Source of the DNA: Ciceribacter thiooxidans
GTDB lineage: Bacteria > Pseudomonadota > Alphaproteobacteria > Rhizobiales > Rhizobiaceae
Assembly: GCF_014126615.1 (NCBI RefSeq)
Contig: NZ_CP059896.1
Location: forward strand, 1-64,000
Direction: 5' to 3'
Length of the DNA: 64,000 nucleotides
Shown: piece by piece, positions 11,055 to 19,026 of the stretch
How the letters are laid out: every line of letters begins with the position of its first letter
Position numbering within the stretch: the first letter of the stretch is position 1
Made by a program: the position numbers and the translations under genes
Notes under the pieces: model-generated
What the model saw: only the letters and a program-made list of their open reading frames with translations
Database searches by the model: none
Told to the model about the DNA's origin: nothing

Positions 11055-11756
11055 TCAGCGCCCGGAGACGCCCGCTTCGGTACCGCGACGCTCTGACAGA
11101 CTGAGGCCTCCGAGAAGCGATTCCACTGCTGCGAGGGCGATGCTGGGCAGAGGGTCATCCTCGAAGAGGTCATCTGCCAATGAGCCTTCAAGCCAGAGGC
11201 CGTCAATCATGCCATTGACGGCGATGGCAAGCTTCCGACAGGTCCCGGCAGGTGCAGGCCGCCCGGCGTCCGCCAGGAACTTTTCCACCAGTTGCTGGAG
11301 GACGGCCAGATAGGCGAGATAGTTTTCACGTTGGATCTTCGCAAAACCCGGATCCACCCGAACGTGGCTGATGAAGGCCGCCCAGAGGGACATTGTCCGG
11401 GGGTCGGTAACCGGGGGCGTCAGATTGGCGACAACGAAATCGTGGAGACGTTTCCTCGGGTCGTCGCCGGCTTGCTCCAGCGCATGGAATGCCGCCGAGG
11501 TCATGGTATCCATGATTTCGCGGTAAGCCGCCTCCAGCATCTGGTCCTTACCGGAAAAATAATGACGGATGAGGCCGCCGGTGACTCCGGCTCTCGCAGC
11601 AATCTGCCGAACCGTCGCACCCTCCAGGCCATACTCGCCGATGCAGTCGAGCGTTGCCCCGATCAGGGCCTTTCGTCGCTCGGCTTCCCCGGCGCGGTGA
11701 AAGCTCCGCCGAACGGGAGCCTCTTGCGCTGGGTGGGTAGGCTTTTTCTCCACCAT
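11055..11756 (-). CDS. TetR-family transcriptional regulator (BetI-like)
   Basis: A 233-residue dimeric repressor. The N-terminal helix-turn-helix (about residues 24-70) reads GATVRQIAARAGVTGGLIRH followed by YFSGKDQML, the normal TetR recognition helix and linker. The C-terminal ligand domain resembles the BetI type, with PRTMSLWAAFISHVR. The start is supported by GAGGA eight bases upstream. No choline/betaine genes are nearby, so the name BetI should not be taken literally. It is divergent from the M20 amidohydrolase across 182 bases, which makes that gene, or its own gene, the simplest candidate target. The ligand is unknown. Confidence 0.9.
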   Translation of the reverse strand: MVEKKPTHPAQEAPVRRSFHRAGEAERRKALIGATLDCIGEYGLEGATVRQIAARAGVTGGLIRHYFSGKDQMLEAAYREIMDTMTSAAFHALEQAGDDPRKRLHDFVVANLTPPVTDPRTMSLWAAFISHVRVDPGFAKIQRENYLAYLAVLQQLVEKFLADAGRPAPAGTCRKLAIAVNGMIDGLWLEGSLADDLFEDDPLPSIALAAVESLLGGLSLSERRGTEAGVSGR

Positions 11757-11938
11757 CTGAAGAATCCTCGGGCGCCGATTGGCTTTGCAGGCCGGTTATA
11801 CGCTTGAAGAAATGCAGGACAAGTGCAAAACTCGCAGCGTCTTTCCGGCCGAGTTTTCGCGGCCGGGGGATCACTCTCTTCTTCGCCGGAACCCCGATGG
11901 TCTCCGGATTTCCCCTTTGATCAACAGCCGGTGAAAAG

Positions 11939-13102
11939 ATGACGGTACGCTTTTCGAATTATATGCCCGAGATCGTGGCAACGCGACGCTATCTGCATCA
12001 GCATCCAGAGATCGGCCTTTCCGAGTTCGAGACATCCGACTATGTCGCAGCCCAACTGGTCGCCATGGGATACGAGGTCACGCGGGGGCTTGCGAAAACC
12101 GGCGTCGTCGCCACGCTTCGTAACGGAAGCAGCGATAGGAGCATTGGTATTCGCGCGGATTTCGATGCGCTGCCCATCCTCGAAGAAACCGGCGCCGAAT
12201 ACCAGAGCCGGAATCCCGGCGTGATGCACGCCTGCGGGCACGACGGCCATACGGCGATGTTGCTCGGCGCTGCGAAAATTCTCGCCGAGCGGAAGAACTT
12301 CGACGGTGTCGTGCACCTGATCTTTCAACCGGCCGAGGAGAATTTCGGTGGCGCCAGACTGATGATCGAGGACGGCCTCTTCGATAGATTTCCGTGCGAC
12401 GCGGTCTTCGCGCTCCACAACGACCCCACCATCCCTTTCGGTCAATTCGCTTTTCGCGACGGGCCGATCATGGCGGCAGTCGATGAGTGCAAGATCACGG
12501 TCAACGGGCGGGGTGGACACGGTGCCGAGCCGCAGGATACGGCTGATCCCATCGTCGCCGGCGCCAGCATCATCATGGCGCTGCAAACGATTGTCTCCCG
12601 TAATGTCCATCCGCTTGATCCGACTGTCGTGACGGTCGGCGCGTTTCACGCTGGCGGGGCCAGCAACGTCATTCCCGAACGTGCCGAGATGTTGCTCAGC
12701 GTCCGTTCCTTTGATCCCAAGGTGAGGGACCAACTCGAACAGCGGATTCGTGGGGTGGCGGAGGGGCAGGCGGCCAGTTATGGCATGACGGCGACCGTTG
12801 CCTACGAGCGTGGCTACAACGCCACCATCAACCACAAGGCGGAAACCGATTTCGTCCGCGCCCTCGCGACGCGATTTGCGGGATCTGAAAAGATCGTCGA
12901 AATGGAGCGCCCGAACATGGGCAGCGAAGACTTTGCCTACATGCTGCGGGAGCGGCCGGGTACCTATTTCTTCGTCGGCACGCAGCGGACTCCGAACGAT
13001 CCTCCGCTTCATCATCCGCGTTACGATTTCAACGACGATATTCTGCCGATCGGTACAAGCTTCTGGGTCGAGCTCGCGGAGGCTTGGCTTCCAACCAAAT
13101 GA
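11939..13102 (+). CDS. M20-family amidohydrolase (hippurate hydrolase-like)
   Basis: A 387-residue cytoplasmic metallopeptidase of the M20D/HipO/AbgB group, which cleave N-acyl or N-aminoacyl amides. The metal-binding MHACGHDGHTAML motif lies near residue 100 and the QPAEENFGGA segment, with the catalytic glutamates, near 135. A lid/dimerisation domain with GRGGHGAEPQDTADPI sits around residue 190 and the final metal ligand in MGSEDFAYML near 325. Length and motif order are complete. The true substrate (hippurate, N-acetyl amino acid, auxin conjugate or other) cannot be read from sequence. It is transcribed divergently from the TetR gene and ends at a strong hairpin. Confidence 0.93.
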   Translation: MTVRFSNYMPEIVATRRYLHQHPEIGLSEFETSDYVAAQLVAMGYEVTRGLAKTGVVATLRNGSSDRSIGIRADFDALPILEETGAEYQSRNPGVMHACGHDGHTAMLLGAAKILAERKNFDGVVHLIFQPAEENFGGARLMIEDGLFDRFPCDAVFALHNDPTIPFGQFAFRDGPIMAAVDECKITVNGRGGHGAEPQDTADPIVAGASIIMALQTIVSRNVHPLDPTVVTVGAFHAGGASNVIPERAEMLLSVRSFDPKVRDQLEQRIRGVAEGQAASYGMTATVAYERGYNATINHKAETDFVRALATRFAGSEKIVEMERPNMGSEDFAYMLRERPGTYFFVGTQRTPNDPPLHHPRYDFNDDILPIGTSFWVELAEAWLPTK

Positions 13103-13131
13103 ACGTCATCCGATCGAGCCATTGAATAAGG

Positions 13132-13170
13132 AAACGCCCGCAAGACAGTCGCCTTGCGGGCGTTTGCTTT
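13132..13170. terminator. Bidirectional terminator
   Basis: A perfect 13-bp stem (13132-13144 with 13153-13165) around an eight-base loop has A residues at the 5' foot and T residues at the 3' foot. It can therefore stop both the M20 gene and the converging RND operon. Confidence 0.88.
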
Positions 13171-13184
13171 TGTCGTGTGGCGCG

Positions 13185-16100
13185 TCAGGTCCGGAGGACG
13201 CGGTAGATCGCCGGAATGACAAGCACCGTCAGCAGCGTCGATGACGCCAGTCCGAAGAGCAGCGAAATCGCAAGCCCCTGGAAGATCGGGTCGGTGAGGA
13301 TGACCGCCGCACCGATCATCGCCGCCAGCGCGGTCAACAGGATCGGCTTGAAGCGGATCGAGCCGGCCTCGATCAGGACGTCCGTCAGCGGACGCTCCGG
13401 TGTGCTGGCGTGACGGATGAAGTCGACCAGCAGGATCGAGTTGCGCACGATGATGCCGGCAAGCGCAATAAAGCCGATCATCGATGTCGCAGTGAAGGGA
13501 GCTCCGAACAGCCAGTGACCGCCGAGAATGCCGATGAAAGTCAGCGGAATCGGGGTGAGGATCACCAGCGGCACCTTGAACGAGCCGAACTGCGCGACAA
13601 CCAGGATATAAATCCCGAGGAGCGCGACCATGAAGGCGGCTCCCATGTCGCGGAAGGTGACCCAGGTCACTTCCCACTCACCATCCCACAGCAAGACCGG
13701 TTTGCTCTGGTCGGTCGGCTGGCCGTGAAGGGCGACTTCCGGCTTTTGCAATCCGGTCCAGTCCTGCGCGTCCAGCGCGTCCTGAACGGCAAGCATACCG
13801 TAAAGCGGCGCTTCAAAGTCCCCGGCCAACTCCGCCGTCACCATCTCCGCGTAACGGCCGTTATGGCGGAAGATCGGAAACGAGGCCTGTTCCTCCTTCA
13901 CGCGGATGACGTCGCCAAGCTCGACAACCGACCGGGATCCGGGCAGGAGGTTCGCCGGGATCGGCGTTGCAAGGAAGGTTTCGTCGAGAACCTTCGTGCC
14001 CTTTGGCCGGGTGATTTCGATCGGAATCGGCGCGCGTCCTTCGCCGCGGTGGCTGTATCCGATCGTCGTCGTGCCATTGAGGATCGACAGCGTATCGAAG
14101 ACATCGCTTTCCGAGACACCATAGAAGTCGAGATCGTCGGTCGAGATCGTTGCGCGCAGGCGCCGGGCAGGCTGACCGTAACTGTCATCGACATCGACGA
14201 TGAACGGAACCGAGCGGAACGCTGCCTTGACCTTTTCGGCCGTCGCGCGGCGGGTGTCAGCGTCGGGGCCGTAGATTTCCGCGAGCAGCGTGGCCATGAC
14301 CGGAGGGCCCGGCGGCGGCTCAACCACCTTGATCGACGTACCCTCGGGGACGTTCACCTGTGCGGCAAGGCGTTGGCGCAGATCGAGAGCGATTTCGTGA
14401 CTGGAGCGATCGCGTTCGCCTTTCGGCAGCAGGTTGATCTGGACGTCACCCATTTCGGGTTTGGACCGCAGATAGGCATGCCGGACGAGACCGTTGAAGT
14501 TGAAGGGGGCCGCGGTCGCCGCATGGGTCTGAACGGAGACGACCTCCGGCGTGTCCAAAACAACCTTGGCGATGGCCTGTGCGACGGCATCGGTCGTCTC
14601 GACGGAGGAGCCTTCCGGCAGGTCGATCGTTACCTGGAGCTCCGACTTGTTGTCGAAGGGGAGCAGCTTAACCGTGACGTCCTTCGTGTAGAAGAGCGCC
14701 AGTGAGCCGAGCGTTGCTACACCGACCAAAAGGAGGAAGATCCAGCTCCTCTTCTTGGTAGCCAGGATGGGTGAAGCAACGGCTGCATATCCGCGGCCCA
14801 GCGTACCCCCGGATCCATGGCCTGCATCACGGTGCAGCTTCGCTTTGCCGGCGATCTTCAGCATCAGCCATGGCGTCACGACGACGGCGACGAAGAAGGA
14901 GAAGATCATCGCAGCCGAGGCATTGGCCGGGATCGGGCTCATGTAGGGGCCCATCATGCCCGAAACAAACATCATCGGCAGCAGCGCGACGACAACCGTG
15001 AGGGTCGCGACGATCGTCGGATTACCCACCTCGGCGACGGCTTCGATTGCGGCTTCCCGTCGGTCGGCGCTGTCCGACATTCCCCAATGGCGGGCGATGT
15101 TCTCGATCACGACGATGGCGTCATCGACGAGGATACCGATCGAGAAAATGAGTGCGAAGAGCGAGACGCGGTTCAGCGTATAGCCCATGAGGTTCGCGGC
15201 AAACAACGTCAGCAGAATCGTGACCGGGATGACGATGGCCACGACAAAGGCCTCGCGGCGGCCGATTGCGATCCAGACCAATGCGATGATCGAGAGGGTG
15301 GCGAGCCCAAGGTGGAACAGCAGTTCGTTTGCCTTTTCGTTGGCCGTGTCACCGTAGTCGCGGGTCACTTCCACGTCCATCGAATCCGGGATGAGGCTGC
15401 CCTTCAGTTCCTCGACGCGGTGAAGGATTTCTTCCGACACCAGCACGGCGTTTGCTCCGGCGCGCTTGGCGATCGCCAGAGTGACGGCGGGAACACGCTT
15501 CAGTTCACCGTTGTCGCCGCGGGTCACGGTGGAGGCGCGCGCCTCGGCAGTGTCGGTAACGAACGAAATGTCGGCGACGTCACGGACATAAACGGGCCGA
15601 TTGTCGCGCGTGGTCAGCAGCAGGTTGCCGATATCCGCGGGCGTAGAGAGCGTCTCTCCGGCCACGACCTCGATCTGCTGTCCGCCATCGCGCACGAGGC
15701 CGGTCGAGAACGAGCGGTTGGCCGCGGTCACCTTGCCGGAAAGCTGCTGGAGCGTCATGCCATAGAGCGCAAGCTTTTCCGGGTTCGGCGCAATGCGGAT
15801 CGCCTCGCCGGTTTCACCGACGAGATAGCTCAGACCGACGTTCTCTATCTTCGCCACCTCGACCCGAAGCTGACGGGCGATGCGCGTCAGGTCATTGGCT
15901 GTAACGTTCGCGCCTTTTGCGAGCGACGGTGTCAGGGTGAGTGATACGATAGCGACGTCATCGATCGTTCGGCCGACGACGAGCGGCTCCGGAATGCCCA
16001 CCGGGATGGAGCCCATATTCGCGCGGATCTTGTCATGGACGCGCAAGACAGCCGAGTCGCCCGACGTGCCCACCACGAACCGAGCCGTGACCATCACCTG

Positions 16101-16385
16101 ATCGTCGGCGGTTTGCGAATAGACGTGCTCGACGTCGTTGATACCCTTGACGATCGTTTCAAGTGGTTCCGTGACGAGCTTGACCGCGTCCTCCGCCTTC
16201 AGGCCGTCGGCGCGGACCAGGATGTCCACCATGGGAACCGAAATCTGCGGTTCCTCTTCGCGCGGCAGGGTCAAAAGGGCAACCACGCCGAGTGCGAAGG
16301 CGGCAAGCAGAAAGAGAGGAGTGAGCGGTGAGGTGATGAAGGTCTTCGTCAGCCCGCCCGCGATACCCAGATTCTGGATTTTCAT
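13185..16385 (-). CDS. RND-family efflux transporter permease (AcrB/HAE1-like)
   Basis: A 1066-residue proton-driven inner-membrane pump subunit. The first helix follows a short N-terminal amphipathic stretch, and the periplasmic porter segment begins PREEEPQISVPMVDI. The proton-relay helix carries GILVDDAIVVIENIARHWG, with the paired aspartates needed for energy coupling. The usual two repeats of one plus five helices with large periplasmic loops are present. It overlaps the adaptor gene by four bases (ATGA), indicating translational coupling. No outer-membrane channel gene of the TolC type is in the cluster, so one encoded elsewhere must be used. Substrate is unknown; the sequence looks more like the short-loop multidrug/nodulation-type RND group than a CusA metal pump. 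Confidence 0.95.
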   Translation of the reverse strand: MKIQNLGIAGGLTKTFITSPLTPLFLLAAFALGVVALLTLPREEEPQISVPMVDILVRADGLKAEDAVKLVTEPLETIVKGINDVEHVYSQTADDQVMVTARFVVGTSGDSAVLRVHDKIRANMGSIPVGIPEPLVVGRTIDDVAIVSLTLTPSLAKGANVTANDLTRIARQLRVEVAKIENVGLSYLVGETGEAIRIAPNPEKLALYGMTLQQLSGKVTAANRSFSTGLVRDGGQQIEVVAGETLSTPADIGNLLLTTRDNRPVYVRDVADISFVTDTAEARASTVTRGDNGELKRVPAVTLAIAKRAGANAVLVSEEILHRVEELKGSLIPDSMDVEVTRDYGDTANEKANELLFHLGLATLSIIALVWIAIGRREAFVVAIVIPVTILLTLFAANLMGYTLNRVSLFALIFSIGILVDDAIVVIENIARHWGMSDSADRREAAIEAVAEVGNPTIVATLTVVVALLPMMFVSGMMGPYMSPIPANASAAMIFSFFVAVVVTPWLMLKIAGKAKLHRDAGHGSGGTLGRGYAAVASPILATKKRSWIFLLLVGVATLGSLALFYTKDVTVKLLPFDNKSELQVTIDLPEGSSVETTDAVAQAIAKVVLDTPEVVSVQTHAATAAPFNFNGLVRHAYLRSKPEMGDVQINLLPKGERDRSSHEIALDLRQRLAAQVNVPEGTSIKVVEPPPGPPVMATLLAEIYGPDADTRRATAEKVKAAFRSVPFIVDVDDSYGQPARRLRATISTDDLDFYGVSESDVFDTLSILNGTTTIGYSHRGEGRAPIPIEITRPKGTKVLDETFLATPIPANLLPGSRSVVELGDVIRVKEEQASFPIFRHNGRYAEMVTAELAGDFEAPLYGMLAVQDALDAQDWTGLQKPEVALHGQPTDQSKPVLLWDGEWEVTWVTFRDMGAAFMVALLGIYILVVAQFGSFKVPLVILTPIPLTFIGILGGHWLFGAPFTATSMIGFIALAGIIVRNSILLVDFIRHASTPERPLTDVLIEAGSIRFKPILLTALAAMIGAAVILTDPIFQGLAISLLFGLASSTLLTVLVIPAIYRVLRT

Positions 16386-17362
16386 GGAAGTACAACCTCG
16401 TCACCGGCTCGGATGCCGGTCAGGATTTCCGTCATCGGTGCGCCTTCGTAGGTGATCGGCTTGGCCGTCACGACGGTGCGCTCGGCCGTCGCCTCTCCGC
16501 TTTTCACGGTGACGTAATCGACGCCATAGCGGCTGGTGACTGCCGCCTGCGGTACCAGCAGAGCCTGTCGTTCTCCGACCGGTAGACGGATCAGCAGGCG
16601 CTTGTTGACGAAGTTCGTGGGAAGCGCGTCGACTTCTACGTCCGCGATGACGCGGCCATTGTCGATTTCGGGATAAATTTTCGCAAGGCGGCCCGTGCGA
16701 TGATCGCTGGCGGTTCCGTCGATCTCGATCGTCGCGCCCTCCTTGAGGAGGTCGGCATGGCGCTCAGGTACGGCCAGTCGCAGGAAAAAACCGCCGCCTC
16801 CGATGGTCGCGACCGTTTCCCCGGCCATGATGACGGTATCGCGGGTTACCGGAACCGTCAGGACGGTCCCGGTGGTCGGTGCGAGCACCGAACCTTCCTT
16901 GCCCTGCTGTACGACCACTGAACGCTGGGCTTCGGCGGCGGCGATCTGGTTGCGAACCACGTCGACCTGGGTGCGGAGCGCGTCGAGCCGCTGCGCCGTG
17001 GTTACACCGCGCTTGATCAGTTCTTCGCCGCGTGCGAGTTCGGCCTGGGCGTTGTCGAGCGACGCCTTGAGGCCGAGAAGCTGGGCGTCGATCGCTGCGA
17101 TCTGAAACTCGATCTTGTCGTCGCGAACGGTCGCGATGACGTCTCCGGTCGAGACACTGTCGCCTTCTGTCACCTTGAGGTCGACGACGGTACCGCCGAT
17201 CCGTGCGCGCGCCGGCACGCTGTCGCGGGCTTCGACGCGCCCGTAGACGGCCTTCCATTCGGGAATGGTCACTGGTTGGACCTGCAGGGTTTCTGCGGCT
17301 GCGGCAGAAGCGGAGAAGGACAGAGCGAGCGCAACCAGGCGTGCGAGCGGCGGGCGATACAT
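16382..17362 (-). CDS. RND efflux periplasmic adaptor subunit (membrane fusion protein)
   Basis: A 326-residue adaptor bridging the RND pump to an outer-membrane channel. A cleavable signal peptide (about residues 1-23, ending SASAAAAE) is followed by a lipoyl-like half, RIGGTVVDLKVTEGD. An alpha-hairpin coiled coil spans about residues 85-145, then come the second lipoyl half and beta-barrel segments. The start has AAGGAAAAG upstream. It lies between the DUF2892 gene (25-base gap) and the pump (four-base overlap), forming one operon. There is no lipobox, so it is probably a soluble or peripherally bound periplasmic protein. Confidence 0.93.
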   Translation of the reverse strand: MYRPPLARLVALALSFSASAAAAETLQVQPVTIPEWKAVYGRVEARDSVPARARIGGTVVDLKVTEGDSVSTGDVIATVRDDKIEFQIAAIDAQLLGLKASLDNAQAELARGEELIKRGVTTAQRLDALRTQVDVVRNQIAAAEAQRSVVVQQGKEGSVLAPTTGTVLTVPVTRDTVIMAGETVATIGGGGFFLRLAVPERHADLLKEGATIEIDGTASDHRTGRLAKIYPEIDNGRVIADVEVDALPTNFVNKRLLIRLPVGERQALLVPQAAVTSRYGVDYVTVKSGEATAERTVVTAKPITYEGAPMTEILTGIRAGDEVVLP

Positions 17363-17387
17363 TTTACTTTTCCTTTTCAGGACTACG

Positions 17388-17588
17388 TCAGAAAGCCGTT
17401 CCCGGACGGAAGCCGAGCTTCTTGAGGATCATGGCGGCCGGACAGAAGCCGGTGAAGGCAGACTGCAACATATTGACGCCAATGAAGACGGTAAACCAGA
17501 TGAAGAGCGGATGGACATAAACGGTCAGAACGACCGATAGGAGAACCATCACACCGGCGAAAGCAAGCACGGCACGATCCAGAGACAT
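17388..17588 (-). CDS. DUF2892 (YgaP-like) small inner-membrane protein
   Basis: A 66-residue protein with two hydrophobic helices and the family signature FTGFCPAAMILKKLGF near the C-terminus. I choose the ATG at 17588 because GGAGG stands seven bases upstream; an in-frame GTG at 17603 overlaps that ribosome site. DUF2892 domains occur alone or fused to rhodanese domains, and often appear in sulfur- or stress-responsive operons. Here it is the first gene of the RND operon. Its role in the operon is unknown. Confidence 0.88.
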   Translation of the reverse strand: MSLDRAVLAFAGVMVLLSVVLTVYVHPLFIWFTVFIGVNMLQSAFTGFCPAAMILKKLGFRPGTAF

Positions 17589-17621
17589 GGGAAACCTCCA
17601 CAATACGAGTTATCTACAAAT

Positions 17622-17636
17622 ATTCGTATATACGAT
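17622..17636. promoter_or_regulatory. Palindromic candidate operator upstream of the DUF2892-RND operon
   Basis: The bases 17624-17635 (TCGTATATACGA) form a perfect 12-bp palindrome, 36-47 bases before the DUF2892 start codon, where a repressor would overlap the promoter. With flanks it reads ATTC, eight bases, GATG, one short match away from the ATTC-N8-GAAT form reported for SqrR/BigR persulfide-sensing ArsR repressors. The palindrome is seen; the regulator is inferred, and no ArsR gene is adjacent. Confidence 0.45.
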
Positions 17637-17784
17637 GGTTGAACCTTACGCAATAGGGATTTGCATCGCTCACACCGCGAGTCGCGAGGGTGACACAGCA
17701 GGCGTAGGTTTTGCCAACAGTTGAAGCATTTCGGAGGGAAACAAAACGTGAGTGCCGATCCTCACTTCCGATACTTGCGGATTC

Positions 17785-17813
17785 AATCGATTTAAATAGA
17801 TTGCAAAGCGCTT
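17785..17813. promoter_or_regulatory. Two adjacent dyads before the MFS gene
   Basis: AATCGATTTAAATAGATT (17785-17802) is a palindrome in 16 of 18 positions. Directly after it, AAGCGCTT (17806-17813) is a perfect eight-base palindrome with the central CG typical of LacI/GalR operators. Both lie within 45 bases of the MFS start codon. Operator function is inferred only from position and symmetry. Confidence 0.3.
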
Positions 17814-17829
17814 GCAGTGGAGAACTGTC

Positions 17830-19020
17830 ATGACCGAGACTCAATGTGAGACTGCGGCCGTAGCCGCAACGCCTTCGTTCTTCCCGGCGACGCGTCGGGC
17901 CGTATCCCTGCTTTTCTTCCTCAACGGGCTCATTATGGGGTCATGGGCACCGAAGATCCCGCTCTTTGCGGGCGCGCTGGGGCTTTCCGACAGCGGCCTC
18001 GGCATCATGCTTTTTGTCTTCGGGGCGGGCTCATTGCTCCTGATGCCAATTGCCGGATTTCAGATTGCACGTTTCGGTTCACGGCAAGTCGTCCAGGTAG
18101 CGACGATACTTTTCGCTCCTACGCTGCTCGGAATCTCGTTTGTCGACAGTATCTGGTCTGGCGCGATTGCCGTCTTTCTGTTCGGCGGCCTGACAGGGGC
18201 GATGGATGTCGCCATGAATGCCAATGCGGTCGAAGTCGAGCGAGCGATGCGGCGCTCGATCATGTCGTCCTGCCACGCCTTCTGGAGCTTGGGCGGCCTC
18301 GTCGGATCGGCACTCGGCGGTTATCTGATCGCCATCGTCGGTGACCTCGGACATTCTGCAATCATGGTGAGTGCGGCGCTCGTGTTGTTCCTGATCGCCC
18401 GCCCGAGCATCCTCGCCGACCGGCCGCATGCCTCCGAACAGCGGACGAAAGCCAGGCTGCCCTTGACGCCGCTTCCGTGGCTGGTCGGGCTCGTCGCACT
18501 CTTTTCGATGATACCGGAAGGCGCGACGCTTGATTGGGGAGCTCTCTACCTTCGCACCGAGCTCGGCGCTTCGGTTTCCTTCTCCGGGTTCGCCTTTGCC
18601 GCGTTTTCTCTCGCAATGGCGGGGATGCGCTTTGCCGGCGATCTGGTGCGCGACCGTCTGGGTGCTGTTCGGACGTTGCGCCTCTGCACGGCGGCATCCT
18701 TCATCGGTTTGGTGACCGCGGGTCTTGCACCCAATCTGACCGTCGCGCTGATGGGGTTTGCCATTGCCGGTGTCGGCATTTCCAACATGGTGCCGATTGC
18801 GTTTTCCGCGGGCGGCAACATTCCGGGACTTGCACCAGGGATCGGGCTATCGGTGGTGACGACCCTCGGCTACTCCGGAATTCTCTTTGCGCCGTCGGTG
18901 ATAGGATTCGTCGCGGAGCACACGTCGCTCTCGGCGGTATTTACCGCCGTCTCTTTCCTGAACGTCGTGGTCTTCGCACTTTCAGGTCTGGCCCGGCACG
19001 CCGACCGCCCAGGCGGCTGA
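17830..19020 (+). CDS. Major facilitator superfamily transporter
   Basis: A 396-residue, 12-helix inner-membrane permease. The start at the second possible codon (ATG 17830) is preferred over a TTG at 17812 because GTGGAGA lies just before it. The first helix includes LFFLNGLIMGSWAPKIPLF, and the helix 2-3 loop carries the degenerate MFS signature QIARFGSRQVVQV. MDVAMNANAVEVE follows helix 4. This last feature is common in the fucose-permease/YbjJ-like subgroup, so a sugar or small-metabolite substrate is possible but unproven. It converges on the molybdoenzyme genes with only six bases between the stop codons. Confidence 0.9.
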   Translation: MTETQCETAAVAATPSFFPATRRAVSLLFFLNGLIMGSWAPKIPLFAGALGLSDSGLGIMLFVFGAGSLLLMPIAGFQIARFGSRQVVQVATILFAPTLLGISFVDSIWSGAIAVFLFGGLTGAMDVAMNANAVEVERAMRRSIMSSCHAFWSLGGLVGSALGGYLIAIVGDLGHSAIMVSAALVLFLIARPSILADRPHASEQRTKARLPLTPLPWLVGLVALFSMIPEGATLDWGALYLRTELGASVSFSGFAFAAFSLAMAGMRFAGDLVRDRLGAVRTLRLCTAASFIGLVTAGLAPNLTVALMGFAIAGVGISNMVPIAFSAGGNIPGLAPGIGLSVVTTLGYSGILFAPSVIGFVAEHTSLSAVFTAVSFLNVVVFALSGLARHADRPGG

Positions 19021-19026
19021 GTGCCA

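Noticed and set aside
11055..11756. Naming the TetR gene betI
   Set aside because: Resemblance is at family level only, and no betaine genes are adjacent in the window.
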